Shown: one piece after another, positions 12,851-23,829 of the stretch
How positions within the stretch are numbered: position 1 is the stretch's first letter
Layout: the number at the start of each line of letters is the position of its first letter
NCBI RefSeq assembly: GCF_001949145.1
Contig: NW_019091582.1
Location: 75,567 to 139,566 of the forward strand
DNA from: Acanthaster planci
Lineage: Eukaryota > Echinodermata > Asteroidea > Valvatida > Acanthasteridae
Direction of reading: 5' to 3'
DNA: 64,000 nt
Program-made: the position numbers and the translations under genes
Notes under the pieces: model-generated
What the model saw: the letters and a program-made list of their open reading frames with translations, nothing else
What the model was told of the DNA's origin: nothing
Database searches by the model: none

Positions 12851-13750
12851 CTCCCCCACAGAATCTGGGTGAGGTCCACTATTGAATACCTACCCCAAAC
12901 AGTCGCTAAATATGCAAATTCCTTTGCGTCTGATTATATTTGCTAAAATCTTGATCAACCCTTGTGCACCCTCTAGTCCTATGATGCATAGCAGAGTGGC
13001 CGCCATGTTCGTAAATTTCTGATATTAAAAACTGTCCAAGCCAAAAGGGGAAGGATGGGAGGGAGCTCACTGTTTGGGGTAGGTATTTAACCACTTCGTG
13101 CCGGGGCATTTTTCAACGTTGAGGATGCTGGGCCGGCATGACTATCGTTTTTTCTGTTTTCAAAATCCTTCAACAATTCATCATTCCATTTAACAGTCGT
13201 TTATAGCCACACAGAGTAATCTTTAGGCACTACTCTAAATTGACAGGTGACCTTCATTGACACCCGAATATTTCAGCCAGGCCTGCAGCCTTGTAAACAG
13301 AGTCCAGATTGTGCGGTGTTATACAACTGTCCTTTGTTCACGAACCTGACTCAGTGCACTGCTGACCTCTTTTCAATAGGGGCCAGATTAGCATGCAGCG
13401 GTGCTGTTTGGCTCATCGCTGCGGTGGTGGAGAGCTTTTGTCCCCGGTGGTAATCCGCTTGCTCTAAATACCCCAAACCCTGGTATACGGTTTCAAAATA
13501 ACACTGGATTATCACCACTTTTGAGAGTGAAAAATGCCGGTAATGCCCAGCAGCCTAGTCTTTTGTTCGGAGTACGGTCTATTGTTACAGGGCCCTGTTT
13601 CCTTTGTCCGAGTTCGGAGACCCCGGCCACACATATAAACCATACGGCTCCGATTTCGGAGTCCCCGGCTGGTAGTGGTTAATAGCAGACCTCACCCACG
13701 TTTCTGTGGAGAAGAGTCTTCTGCTTTCATCCTACCCCAAACAGTCACTA
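12851..13750. repeat. DIRS copy 1: 3' end and internal complementary region
   Basis: Left arm CTCCCCCACAGAATCTGGGT... (12851-12903) is complementary to 13069-13090 plus 13683-13714 once the inserted MITE is removed. The pivot ACCCCAAACAGTC occurs at about 12893 and 13736 in direct orientation and in reverse near 18790. The body between the arms (12904-13068) matches the element's opposite terminus. Confidence 0.78.
13091..13678. mobile_element. piggyBac-like MITE with TTAA target duplication
   Basis: The element begins CCACTTCGTGCCGGGG and ends CCCCGGCTGGTAGTGG, an imperfect terminal inverted repeat, and is flanked on both sides by TTAA (13087-13090, 13679-13682). Removing it with one TTAA restores the interrupted DIRS arm exactly in register with its partner at 12851-12903. 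TTAA target duplications are the signature of piggyBac transposition. It is non-coding at 588 bases; related copies lie at 45559-46948 and 47155-47575. Confidence 0.8.
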
Positions 13751-13849
13751 AATATGCAGAGGAGCACAGTTCCCTTGGCGGGGGTGCAGCGAGGACAAAC
13801 TATAAAGTGTGCACAGGAAGATATAAACCTTAAGGATCATAGTGCTGAC

Positions 13850-14910
13850 TAACCAGGTACTGGAGCTGTTGGGTAGCTCCAGAGGTGGACTGCCCTGATG
13901 AGGAGCTCTTCTGTGTCCCTTTGAAAGACATCGGTGAGGTAGCATGTGGTGAACGTAGATGGAGTCTTCCAGCATGCCGGCTTACATATCTTCTCCATCA
14001 GCACGCCCTGGGAATTAGACCCATGCTGATACTGCCCAGACATTATGATGAGGCCCTGGTGAGGCGTTGAGTTTGATTGTCCAAGGACTGTGGCAAGTCC
14101 TGGTTGGCAAATTTGATGGCTGAAACTGCCAAACTAGCTATAGTGTCTCTGGTTGCAGCTTGGTAAAGCTTTATCATAGTTATGAAGAGCTCCAATGTTG
14201 TACTTCTGAACTTTCTGGTTCTGGGTAAGTCCCATTTAAGTGTTTGCACTGAGCACCATGACTGTTGTCTGGGGTCCCAATGTGTTTAGTAATGTCTGAC
14301 ACAAATATATCAGGAGGGTGGAAGGAGACTGACTGGTTTTTAGTAAGGAATCCCATCACTGGGATGAAACAAACACTGTGGGGTTCCCATCAGATAAAGC
14401 CATCAGTGATGGACAAGGCTTTTAGTTGGCTCAGCGTGAGGTATTAACTGCCAATAGAAATGCCACTTTCACCATCAAGTTGATTAATGATGCTTTGCTG
14501 AGGGGCTCATAGGAGGGACCAGCAAGTAGTTGAAGGACAGCTGACAGGTCCCAGGAAGGAATTAGTCTCTTTGTAAGAGGACGCTCAAGAAACATTCCTT
14601 GGAGGTGTTTAGGGGCTATTTGGAAGGACACGCTGAACGAACACACCACGAAGAGGGTACCTTGGGTCAGTGTTGTCTGAGGAAGGGAAGTCAATGGGGG
14701 AAGCACATTGGGTAGCTGTGACAGCAGACGGTAGCTACATGTGATTGCTGACTGCAGTTCTGAGTTACCTGGAAGCAGGAAAGAGTCAGTTACTTCATTT
14801 CTTGGCGTTTCAATTGGAACCCCACAATGTTTGTCACGCCATGAAACAGAGAACTGTTTACTCCTTGTGAAGACATATACTAGGAACCTGCTTAAATGAG
14901 GCTTCAAGGT
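13850..14910 (-). pseudogene. DIRS tyrosine recombinase, copy 1
   Basis: Fragments in several frames, in the order expected of a DIRS recombinase: RPLTKRLIPSWDLSAVL with EPLSKASLINLMVKVAFLL (about 14600-14440), then FLTKNQ (about 14340), LKWDLPRTRKFRS and ELFIT (about 14240-14170), ATRDTIASLAVSAIKFAN (about 14150-14100) and ACWKTPSTFTTCYLTDV (about 13970-13920). The last piece corresponds to the C-terminal region before the catalytic tyrosine. An in-frame stop follows the first arginine motif (AVNTSR) and there are frameshifts, so this is a relic. Confidence 0.8.
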
Positions 14911-15170
14911 TTGAAAGACATGAATAGAAGGTGTCTATCCTGGCTGATTCTGGCAGAATTGTCAGGATTAGGGGTAACAGAGAGGGGTGTCCAGCGAACA
15001 ACCATGTTGAAAAAAAAAGAGTTTGTCTGTGACCCAGACCTGTAGGTGAGGGAGTCCGGTGCAGAACAGTAACTAGATGTTCTCTGTTGAGTCAGGGAGG
15101 TCAATATGCAGACTGTCAGGAACCTCAAAAGACTGACTCAGTCATGTGGTGATGCAGAGTCTGCTCTGCT
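14911..15170 (-). pseudogene. DIRS RNase H-region remnant, copy 1
   Basis: Short matches to the RNase H tail of the better copy at 35590-36214 (for example TPSPTGLGHRQT here, aligned with FPHPQAWATEA there). Badly decayed; called mainly by position between gag and recombinase. Confidence 0.45.
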
Positions 15171-15849
15171 GGGTTAACCCTTCTCTAAGAGCAGACATCT
15201 GTGAAAAGGGTTGCTAGCTTCAGAATAAGGGTTGCCTTGTACGTAAAAACACTAAAGTAAACTCCAGCCTCATCTGTACGTCTGCCTACAGAGAACCAGT
15301 TGCAAAGGTGTTTGATTGTGGAAAGAGCTAGCGGTCAAGATTAGGTGGTAAAAAATTTGCCAAGGTCGGCACCCCTAGGACACTGACCGAGTGACAGGGT
15401 TGAAACCAAAGATCTGCAAAGCGGCACAAGATGGCGAACTTCATCGTGAATACACGTAAAACGTTGTAATCGCACCGGTGCCATAGATATATAGCAATAG
15501 ATACGCCATTAATGCACAGGCGCAGGCGCCACATGTACCTGGTGAGTTTGCCCCCAAGCATTACTGTAAACTGCGCGGGCGTATCGCTTGCTCAAAAAGC
15601 GCCCATGGTAATTAAATCTTTTGGACAGAGTTATTCATCTTGCACCTTCAGCGCTATACGATCTTTGGTCAAAACTCAGAAGTTCCTCTGTTGTAGATGA
15701 ATTAGAGGGACTTGTGTTCCAGTGGGTGGACTGAATGTGAAGTAAGACAATTTCAGATCCACCATCAAAGTTTGGGTTGAATCTGACTGGGGTTGAGTGG
15801 CAGTAAAAGGAACCCTAGTAACATATTATAATTATTGACAGAGATAAGA
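15171..15849. other. Unassigned block inside DIRS copy 1, CpG-rich at 15340-15700
   Basis: This stretch has no match in the other DIRS copy. The part from about 15340 to 15700 is rich in CpG (GGCGCAGGCGCC near 15520, GCGCGGGCGTATCGC near 15577), unlike its surroundings. A 77-codon ORF on the minus strand has no recognisable family. It could be an insertion or a segment lost from copy 3. Confidence 0.35.
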
Positions 15850-16470
15850 GTTTGATAATGAAGAATCTGCAAATATACTTCCAGGGTGCCCCTTGGAGAA
15901 GCCCAGGATTATGGGATGACAAGGAGCATGTAGAATCTACAAGCAGTGTAAAGTTGTGGATTCAAACACCCACATGGAGGGGAGCCTGCCTGGAGTCGCT
16001 GTTGTCTGTTTCATGCCTGGGTGCTCCTGATGATGAAATCTTAGACATTGATGGCTCAGGGTCTGCGGGTGGGGTGCGGACTCATTTAGTGCCCACCTCT
16101 GTGACCAGTTACTGGTATTTGGAAGGTTGCACACAGTGGGCTGGTTGTTCATAGTTTAGTTTCATATTAACCGGGATAGCCCCAGAGAATGGTGGGAAGT
16201 CAGCCTGGATAGTGCACACCTCTGTTTCACACTTTGGTGCTTGGCTACCTATGTTGTGGTCTGCATTGTGCCTGCATGGCCCATATTGCATCCACCAGGA
16301 CCGCACCAGATGATAAGGCAGCTAGGGAGCAGCCTGGTAGCATGTAGCATCTACCCACACCTGGATGCCCACGATGACGAGCGATTGAGGACGGCGGTTC
16401 AAGGCATTGGTCACTCAGCGGGGCTGGCGCATGGGCAGCGTAGGGTCGCTGTCAGAGCTCAGCCAACTTA
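15850..16470 (-). pseudogene. DIRS gag-like region, copy 1
   Basis: The stretch around 16015-16090 (CTCCTGATGATGAAATC, GACATTGATGG, TCTGCGGGTGGGG) aligns with 37885-37945 of DIRS copy 3 (CTCCGATGATGAAGTTTC, GACATCAGAGG, TCTGCAGGTAGGG). Minus-strand ORFs of 65-71 codons overlap in different frames. Position upstream of RNase H and recombinase fits gag. Confidence 0.5.
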
Positions 16471-16724
16471 GGTCTTGTATTTATGTGCAAATGTTTTTAT
16501 CTCCAGTTTTGAATACCAAATGAAGTAAGAGGGCTATTTCTTTTCATTCTGCTTAACTTCCTTTACATGTAATTAGCATTTTGGGCTTTTGGTTTCGTGG
16601 GTTTGAGTTGTACCAGGGGGGAACAAAGGTAAGTTATTTCTTAAGCCAAGGAGGTCTTTTGTTTGGATGAATGCTTGTGCTGGGTGTGTGTGCAAGTGGT
16701 GGATGCAGTGGTATATAAAAGAAG

Positions 16725-17671
16725 NNNNNNNNNNNNNNNNNNNNNNNNNNNNNNNNNNNNNNNNNNNNNNNNNNNNNNNNNNNNNNNNNNNNNNNNNNNN
16801 NNNNNNNNNNNNNNNNNNNNNNNNNNNNNNNNNNNNNNNNNNNNNNNNNNNNNNNNNNNNNNNNNNNNNNNNNNNNNNNNNNNNNNNNNNNNNNNNNNNN
16901 NNNNNNNNNNNNNNNNNNNNNNNNNNNNNNNNNNNNNNNNNNNNNNNNNNNNNNNNNNNNNNNNNNNNNNNNNNNNNNNNNNNNNNNNNNNNNNNNNNNN
17001 NNNNNNNNNNNNNNNNNNNNNNNNNNNNNNNNNNNNNNNNNNNNNNNNNNNNNNNNNNNNNNNNNNNNNNNNNNNNNNNNNNNNNNNNNNNNNNNNNNNN
17101 NNNNNNNNNNNNNNNNNNNNNNNNNNNNNNNNNNNNNNNNNNNNNNNNNNNNNNNNNNNNNNNNNNNNNNNNNNNNNNNNNNNNNNNNNNNNNNNNNNNN
17201 NNNNNNNNNNNNNNNNNNNNNNNNNNNNNNNNNNNNNNNNNNNNNNNNNNNNNNNNNNNNNNNNNNNNNNNNNNNNNNNNNNNNNNNNNNNNNNNNNNNN
17301 NNNNNNNNNNNNNNNNNNNNNNNNNNNNNNNNNNNNNNNNNNNNNNNNNNNNNNNNNNNNNNNNNNNNNNNNNNNNNNNNNNNNNNNNNNNNNNNNNNNN
17401 NNNNNNNNNNNNNNNNNNNNNNNNNNNNNNNNNNNNNNNNNNNNNNNNNNNNNNNNNNNNNNNNNNNNNNNNNNNNNNNNNNNNNNNNNNNNNNNNNNNN
17501 NNNNNNNNNNNNNNNNNNNNNNNNNNNNNNNNNNNNNNNNNNNNNNNNNNNNNNNNNNNNNNNNNNNNNNNNNNNNNNNNNNNNNNNNNNNNNNNNNNNN
17601 NNNNNNNNNNNNNNNNNNNNNNNNNNNNNNNNNNNNNNNNNNNNNNNNNNNNNNNNNNNNNNNNNNNNNNN
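16725..17671. other. Assembly gap (947 N)
   Basis: An unbroken run of N inside DIRS copy 1. Apparent long open frames across it are artefacts. The gap probably hides RT/gag sequence or a repeat collapse. Confidence 1.
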
Positions 17672-17683
17672 CACACGACATAT

Positions 17684-18241
17684 TTAATTGTGAAAGTGTT
17701 GAACTTGGGTCAATTCCGAATAAATTGTAAAAACAAAAAAACAAAACAAATTAGTTTGTTTGATTGCCTTACTGACTGAGGTCTCACAGTCGCTCCACAA
17801 AAAGCCTTGTGAGTCATGCCATATGAATGGAAAAGGCTGAGTCTCAATTCCGCTGTCTAGGACAAGGGCAGTGCTGTGCCTGCGTGGCCAAGTGTTGTCT
17901 GTGCAGCGGTCACCCCAGATGGCAATGGAGGGTTGGCCCAGGAGGAGTAGCGTCCATGTCACACCCAGGGGTGCTCCGGCTGAAAGGACGTCTGAAAAGG
18001 GTGGCACACGGCGTGAGGTAGTAAGCACAGCCGGCGTGCATGGCATGGGGCCATCCCAGCATGGGGCCTTGTGAGCCATACTATTGGGTCGCTGTGGTCT
18101 ACGGTAGGTGTTGGTGGAGGAGAGACCACTGCCAGACATCGTCAACCGGTAGTAATGCTTGCTAAGCTTGGCGGGTGGTATGTACCCACTGCCCAGACCC
18201 AGCCTGTGGGGGAAAATTTCAACTCCCAAGTGCAGAGCCAC
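17684..18241 (-). pseudogene. Open frame in the 5' part of DIRS copy 1 (possible gag)
   Basis: A 185-codon minus-strand frame that starts with ATG and runs to just beside the gap. The composition is Pro/Ser/Thr-rich with no domain I recognise. It lies where the gag ORF of a DIRS element would be, between the 5' terminus and the better-supported gag-like segment. It may be a partial gag or chance openness in GC-rich sequence. Confidence 0.35.
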
Positions 18242-19189
18242 TCTGCACTATTGTTGACTATGATGCCCTGATGGCAGAGTTACGGAACTGAGCATTCAGA
18301 TATCATACCCACAACAGCTCAGACCCTTGAAGTGTGGAATGGGCTAACCCTGAACTGGACAGAGGATTTTACTGCCAACAGAAATTTGTGCAAAATCACA
18401 AGTATAGCAGGAATGCCACTCGATCCTCTGCGGACAGATTCCCGTCAGTCTAAAGGGAAAAGTGGGGGACAGCAGAATCGGATCGCACGCACCACCAGGC
18501 CTCATGGAACCCCAGTTGACCCTATGTATACATGTATTGCTCGATGTAGCCTATGAAATGCATACACATAAAGACGGAAGAAAATACACACAACAAACAA
18601 GAAAATACATCAATATGTTGAATGTACCTTTATTACAATACGTTACAGTTGGTCAAAATAGCACAGGAACGTGGTAGCAGAATGGAAACTCAAAAAACTC
18701 AAAGATACCAAATTTGACATGTCTGTTAAGAATACGGTTGATCAAGATTTCAGCAAATAGAATCAGACGCTAAGGAATTTGCATATGTATGACTGTTTGG
18801 GGTAGGATGAAAGCAGAAGATTCATTTATGACATATGAAAAATGAAGATACCGCAAGACTAAAAAAGCTAAGAATGTTCTGAAATATCAAATTAATATGT
18901 TACTTTCAAATGCTTTAAGGTTTTTATGGCAAGTTACGTGAAAACACACAAAACAACTGTGACTTATTTTTACACACATACTTCAAGCTGTGTATATCAA
19001 TAATCTTTTACAAAGCATCCAGAATTACATGTAGACTAAACATTGACATGGGAAGAAACACACGAAAGTAAAATGAAATGGATCCTTTTGTACCAAGGAA
19101 CAATGACAAATTACTTATCAAAAACAATAAACTGGCTCAGTCCTCCCAGTCAAAATAAAAAATAACACTTTGCTTAAAAAGTGACTTAC

Positions 19190-19227
19190 CCTGTTCCTCA
19201 AGATTTTCAGAATCTTGTGCCTTTTTC
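19190..19227 (-). CDS. SIDT: SIDT-like exon 8 (small exon, cytoplasmic loop)
   Basis: A 38-base exon. It completes an Arg codon with exon 7, encodes KKAQDSENLEEQ and leaves one base, so it exits in phase 1. Acceptor TTACTCTTGCAG, donor CAGG/GTAAGT. The charged, low-complexity sequence fits the poorly conserved cytoplasmic loop after transmembrane helix 1, where homology cannot help. The call rests on phase and splice-site fit on both sides. Confidence 0.78.
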
Positions 19228-20662
19228 CTGCAAGAGTAAATAAAATACTTTTAAAGCTGAATTTTTATTATCTAAAAGACTTTCCTGGTCAAACCAATTG
19301 TCAACAGCATCAGTTTTGATTTCACAATTTGTTTGGTCACAAATCTAATTCGCTTAACCTCCCAATAAAACTGTCCTGGACCAATGCTTGCACATTTGCT
19401 AAGAAATGATTCTGGTCAGGACAGATTCTTTCACTTCAGGAGTTGGATTAGATTGTTATGTTTTAAAAATCCATGCAAAGTGTATGTCTTGATAAATCAT
19501 GTATTTCTTTGTGAAATGAAAGTTTGTACAAATTTTAGCCTTTTAAATGACAGAATAGTCGGCATAGTTGTTACAGCTGAACAGCACAGCCAAACTATCT
19601 TCAATTCTAATGAGTGGATCCATAGCAACAAACAGCGTGACATTTTACAATTGTTGACTGCAGGCATAATGCCCTCTGCTTTGCCTCAGGGCACTATGTG
19701 TCCCTCGGTGTTCAAACGTCAAATCCCAAATCACAGCAGTCACATTTGTTTTGTCATACCTCTGTCTGAATGGAATTTATTGACTGAAGTTCAGAGGACA
19801 ATAGGCCTATATTAATAGACGTAAACGATATCTGCAATGCACTGTTCCCTCACTTTTTTATTTGCGTAAACTTTAATGTGAAAGTAGTGCAGGCATTAGT
19901 GAGTACAAGTTCACATGTCATGTTGTCTGGTTAGTGGTTCCTGCATTTATTCCTTCAGTATTTTCGAAATGAGTGGCTTTAGACTTTTGATTTAGCTGGT
20001 TCCAGCCATTTTGATGCAATATTCGAAACCACATGCTCACGCTCTGACTGGAACCAGCAAAACCGAAATTTAAGCCGAATCCACTCGTTTCAAAAATGCT
20101 TAAAAGCTGAGGAGACAGGAACAAGTCTGTTATACAAGTGCAACCGTTGATCGAATTCCCTAGTGACCTATGCACAAATCGTGTGATAGGTATCACTCAA
20201 AACCAACCAAGTGAGTGGCAAAGTCGCTCTCAAACTTCCTGAAACTCTTGTCTCGTGCACATGCGCATCGGAAGAATGAGATTCAAGATTCAAATTTATC
20301 ATGGTCCATGCAATATTCACATAGAAATGTACTTTCCATTGGCTTGTTACATTCATCAATATTACAACTACAATCAATAACAAAACAAGTAACATAAATG
20401 GCAATCACAGTCGACAGAGATAACAATTTCCTTAATGAAATTGCATATTGTATCCCTTTATTACCAATGAAAGTGAATTGGGGGAATATCCAAATAGTTA
20501 CTGTCTCACATTTGCATTATAACAGTGTAATGAATTTGGAATAAAAGCCTGTCAGTATCAAAGCCAACGTGTGAGTGAGGGGCATAGACAAATCTCAGAA
20601 AGATTAAACCCGTAACATTCATTAATCATGAGTGGACCGGTTATGTCCGACATTCTCTCTTC

Positions 20663-20730
20663 AGTGTTCTCCACGGCCTAAAATTTTGGCAGGGCGGTCC
20701 GCCCTGCTAAAATAGCCCATGGAAAACACT
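20663..20730. repeat. 68-bp near-perfect palindrome
   Basis: AGTGTTCTCCACGGCC at the left pairs with GGAAAACACT and GGGC at the right; the centre GGCAGGGCGGTCCGCCCTGC has no loop. It reads as the fused ends of a fold-back element. Confidence 0.7.
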
Positions 20731-20982
20731 GTCTTTTGTACTTTGGCCAGGAGACAAGTGTCATACTTGGACAGGGGTTAGTTTTCCTAGTATGATATAG
20801 TTAGTCTACCCTTTTGTCCTTTGGTCAAACTACCAAAGGTGCAAATGAAATTAAAAGCAACCACACGCTGAAAAACTGATTGATAAAAGACAGTCATGAG
20901 AGTCCTATCCGCATGACATTTCTTGAGCTTTCAAAGGAAGAACATCCTCTGACTAGCTTTTTTCTGAACAAATCCTTCCCCA

Positions 20983-22110
20983 CATTAAGTGTAGGTTGGG
21001 TCTACTAGAGAATACCTACCCAAACAGTCACTACATATGCAAATTTCCCATGTGCGTATTATTCACTTGCTGAAAAGATTGGATTACCATAATACAGCGC
21101 AGCCTCACCGCTATGATCGTCCTTCTTTTTGAAAGCGACTCAAAAAGGTCGGAGCCAAAGAGGGGAAGACAGGCGGGAGAGGACTGTCTACGGCACTCTA
21201 CCTACCCAAACAGTCACTACATGTGCAGAATAGCACTGGTCTACATGTAGGTGGGGGCTGGTGACGACACATCTAATGCAGAGAATACACTTTTACATAC
21301 AAACAAGGAGGAATGTGAAAATTTAAGAAATGGTAAATGAACTTCATAATGACTTGTCGTCTGTCCTTCAGGTGGTCCCTTTGACCTGTGCTGTGGACAG
21401 AAGGATTATCCTGCCATTTGTGATGTCACTCTGCAGGACATCCCTCAAGTTGCAGGAGGTAGGAGACTTCCAACATGCAATTTTGCAAATGTTTGCAATG
21501 GAAACATCTCGAGAGTAAGACCAACATGCAGATCCTGCTCTTACGCCATGAACCCTGATGTAGTAATGACTAAGTTCATCAGAGCTTAATGGCCAGACTG
21601 ATTAACAAATCTAAAGGCCGAAGCTGTCCAGCAGCCAATAGTGTACTGACACCGTTGGCAGGTGTGGTCTCACAAAAGCGATAAGCGATGGGGTTAATAT
21701 CGTCCCTTTCATGCTATCCTTTTAGTCAGGTACCACTTCAGGACATGAACAGGCACCCAAAGTTTATGCGCATCGTCTCCAGGATGTAAGGAGGTAGAGA
21801 GAGTAAAGACATTGGATAGATCAGGTGAGGGAGCCTGATTCTTCGTCAGGAAGCCAATTGATGGAATGAGGTGAACACCATGCAGCTCCCAACATAGACA
21901 GCCTTCGACAATGGGGAGAGCCTATAGTTTGCTGCTTCCTCAGGATGTAACCATTTTCAGGAAAAAGGCCAACCTGACATTATTTAGGATTCAAAGGAAG
22001 GACCAGAAAGTATCTAGAGAACCTAGCTTAGGTCTTATGACCAGACCGATTTCCCAACGAATGGATAAGCATATCATACAAAAGGTAATGGAATGTCATG
22101 TTGTTAAGGG
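20983..22110 (-). mobile_element. DIRS-type retrotransposon, copy 2 (3' fragment)
   Basis: Starts with the family arm TTCCCCACATTAAGTG..., with the pivot ACCTACCCAAACAGTCACTA twice (near 21018 and 21203), then recombinase fragments on the minus strand. The second arm of the terminus is mostly deleted between the two pivots. No gag, RT or opposite end was found to the right, so this is a truncated copy. Confidence 0.7.
21350..22110 (-). pseudogene. DIRS tyrosine recombinase, copy 2
   Basis: Minus-strand pieces: IRPKLGSLDTFWSF region (about 22050), WELHGVHLIPSIGFLTKNQ (about 21890-21830), VLKWYLTK (about 21745-21720), ANICKIACWKSP followed by CNLRDVLQSD (about 21505-21430). Each matches copies 1 and 3 at the same place. 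There are several stops and frameshifts. Confidence 0.7.
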
Positions 22111-22177
22111 CAGTTTTCAAACCAACGTGTATGGCAGCTAGGGCTGACGTGTAGATATGAGTTGTAGATACACATGT

Positions 22178-22202
22178 ACAGTCGAACCTTGTTAATAAGA
22201 GC
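22178..22202 (+). repeat. Possible lone pogo/Tigger-type inverted-repeat end
   Basis: CAGTCGAACCTTGTTAATAA resembles the terminal repeats of pogo-like DNA transposons (CAGTCGAACCTCGTTAT type). No partner in reverse orientation was found nearby, so it is a remnant at best. Confidence 0.3.
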
Positions 22203-22836
22203 ACTGATAATACCAGGTTCTGTTTTAGCACTCGCAGGAGCGTTAGCTGAAGCCAAAGTCTGACTATCGACGCACATAACACAATGCTAAAATCTGCTGT
22301 CACAAATTTGAAAGGTGGGCAGTAATGTCCCAGACAACCATGGCTTTAGCATTGCTAGAAAGTCCCGCCGAAGAGGAAGATTGTGGGAAGTTGATCATTG
22401 TTCAAGGAAGTGAAGAAACTGATGTAAGGCTGCTCTATCATCCCAGGGAGAGTGCATCTTCCACTACGTCATCGGACCCTGCCATGTGGATTGTCTGCAG
22501 GTAAACTGCATGATCCCTTGTCCTTTCCATTAATGCAGCTTTAGTCGGCAGAGTAAAAAAAAAAGGCAAGAAAACCGTAAGACATACTCAAAGACGGAGA
22601 TGGCATTATCATTCAGAGTCTCTAGCATGCCTGTAGTGAGGTCTGGACAGAAAGGAGAACTCTCTTTTCCCATCAAAGGAATTTACCTCGATAAGAGGGG
22701 TAGAAATGAAATAGGTCAGAGACCAAGACAAAGACTTCATGTAACCTAGATAAAGTTGGTGTCAGTCTTTATTGAGCAAGGAGTTCCTAAGAAAGAGGCT
22801 TGCTTAGTCAAATGCGCAAGTTATTTTTAACAGCAG

Positions 22837-22890
22837 TGTATAACACTTGAATATACAGCAGTGAATATACAGCAGTGTATAACACCTCTA
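22837..22890. repeat. Short tandem phrase
   Basis: ATACAGCAGTG with GTATAACAC recurs three times within about 60 bases. Simple local duplication. Confidence 0.5.
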
Positions 22891-23349
22891 TAATACCTGT
22901 CAATACATGGAAAAATAATACACATACATGGCAACATGTGGACACATTTACATGTGCACACATGTGGTGCACATGTTAAGCATCCATCCAAGTGGGTTAA
23001 TTGAAACGCTTATAAGACATGTAAGACAGCGCTAAAACGGCAATCTACTGTAATTCAGCTGTTTGGTGTTCAGTGCTTGTCTCCAACCTCCACCATAGCC
23101 AGCTTTGATTTTGCCTGTCGCATTGTATTGTGCTCAAAACCAAGAAACATACTGCGTTGAAATTTTAATGCTTTCTTCCTCAAGTAATCTGACAATTCCT
23201 GAGAATTTGAAGAACTTTTCTCTCAGACTGATTTTCCTCCACTTTCCGTATTCAGAGATGCGCATGTTTGAAACCACAGAGAAAAAAACTTCCTGATGTC
23301 CACATGTACATGTACATGCACAAATACTACTTAATGAAGAAAGCTTGCA

Positions 23350-23540
23350 AAATTATTTCCCCACTTCCAGAGAAAATCTTTTCCCACTTGGGGGAAAATC
23401 TGTGAAAATATTTTCCCACTTGTGTGAAAAGGTGTGAAAATATTTCCCCACTTTTGGCACACTTTTTCGCAATTTGTGAAATGAAAAAGAATTCCCTGGG
23501 AAGAGAAAAAATGTGAAATAATTTTCCCATTTTGGGGTTA
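23350..23540. repeat. Non-coding element built from AAAATATTTTCCCAC-type words
   Basis: Variants of GTGAAAATATTTTCCCACTT recur four or five times. The ends AAAATTATTTCCCCAC and GTGAAATAATTTTCCC are inverted relative to one another. Likely a degenerate MITE. Confidence 0.5.
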
Positions 23541-23829
23541 ACTTTCAATTGTAATGTACTGTATGTCAGAAGCTAGCTAGGTTGCATTTGCATGTAACGG
23601 CCGCCTTAAAAAATGGGGCAGTGGCTCATGTTCATTGAGGAGGGTGCCCGAAGTACTCTGACAATGTATGTATAATTGAAGACAGACAGGACGAGAATTT
23701 CATAATTTACAATGCAAGGTCATATTTATGACAAAGAATTTCTTTTTTTTTGAAATTCATTTATTTTCCATAACTGATAAAGGAAGGAATTTGTAAAGTT
23801 CCAAGGGCCCTGTTATAACAGTGTTCCAC

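Larger units (their letters stand above)
12850..18822 (-). mobile_element. DIRS-type retrotransposon, copy 1 (decayed)
   Basis: Read on the minus strand, the order is a gag-like region (18241-15850), RNase H remnant (about 15170-14910), tyrosine recombinase (14910-13850), then a 3' end containing an internal complementary region. The right end (18736-18822, read in reverse) carries CTTCTGCTTTCATCCTACCCC followed by the pivot AAACAGTC..ATATG and CAAATTCCTTAGCGTC. The left end carries the same pivot and body at 12890-12950, and the outer piece reappears at 13712-13750. That is the DIRS layout: inverted ends plus a circle-junction complement. The copy is interrupted by a 947-base N gap, a piggyBac-like MITE and a CpG-rich block at 15340-15700. 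Frames are broken, so it is not active. Confidence 0.82.
18823..20982. other. SIDT introns 7 and 8 around exon 8, no other gene
   Basis: Apart from exon 8 (19190-19227) and the palindrome at 20663-20730, I see nothing recognisable. A plus-strand ORF of 143 codons at 19384-19815 and minus-strand ORFs near 20000-20400 are AT-rich and without family features. Confidence 0.5.

Noticed and set aside
16573-17779. Open frames of 346-370 codons on both strands
   Set aside because: They consist almost wholly of the N gap; only short unrelated tails are real sequence.
19384-19815. Plus-strand ORF of 143 codons
   Set aside because: No recognisable domain and AT-rich codon choice; opposite strand to the gene. 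Kept as chance.
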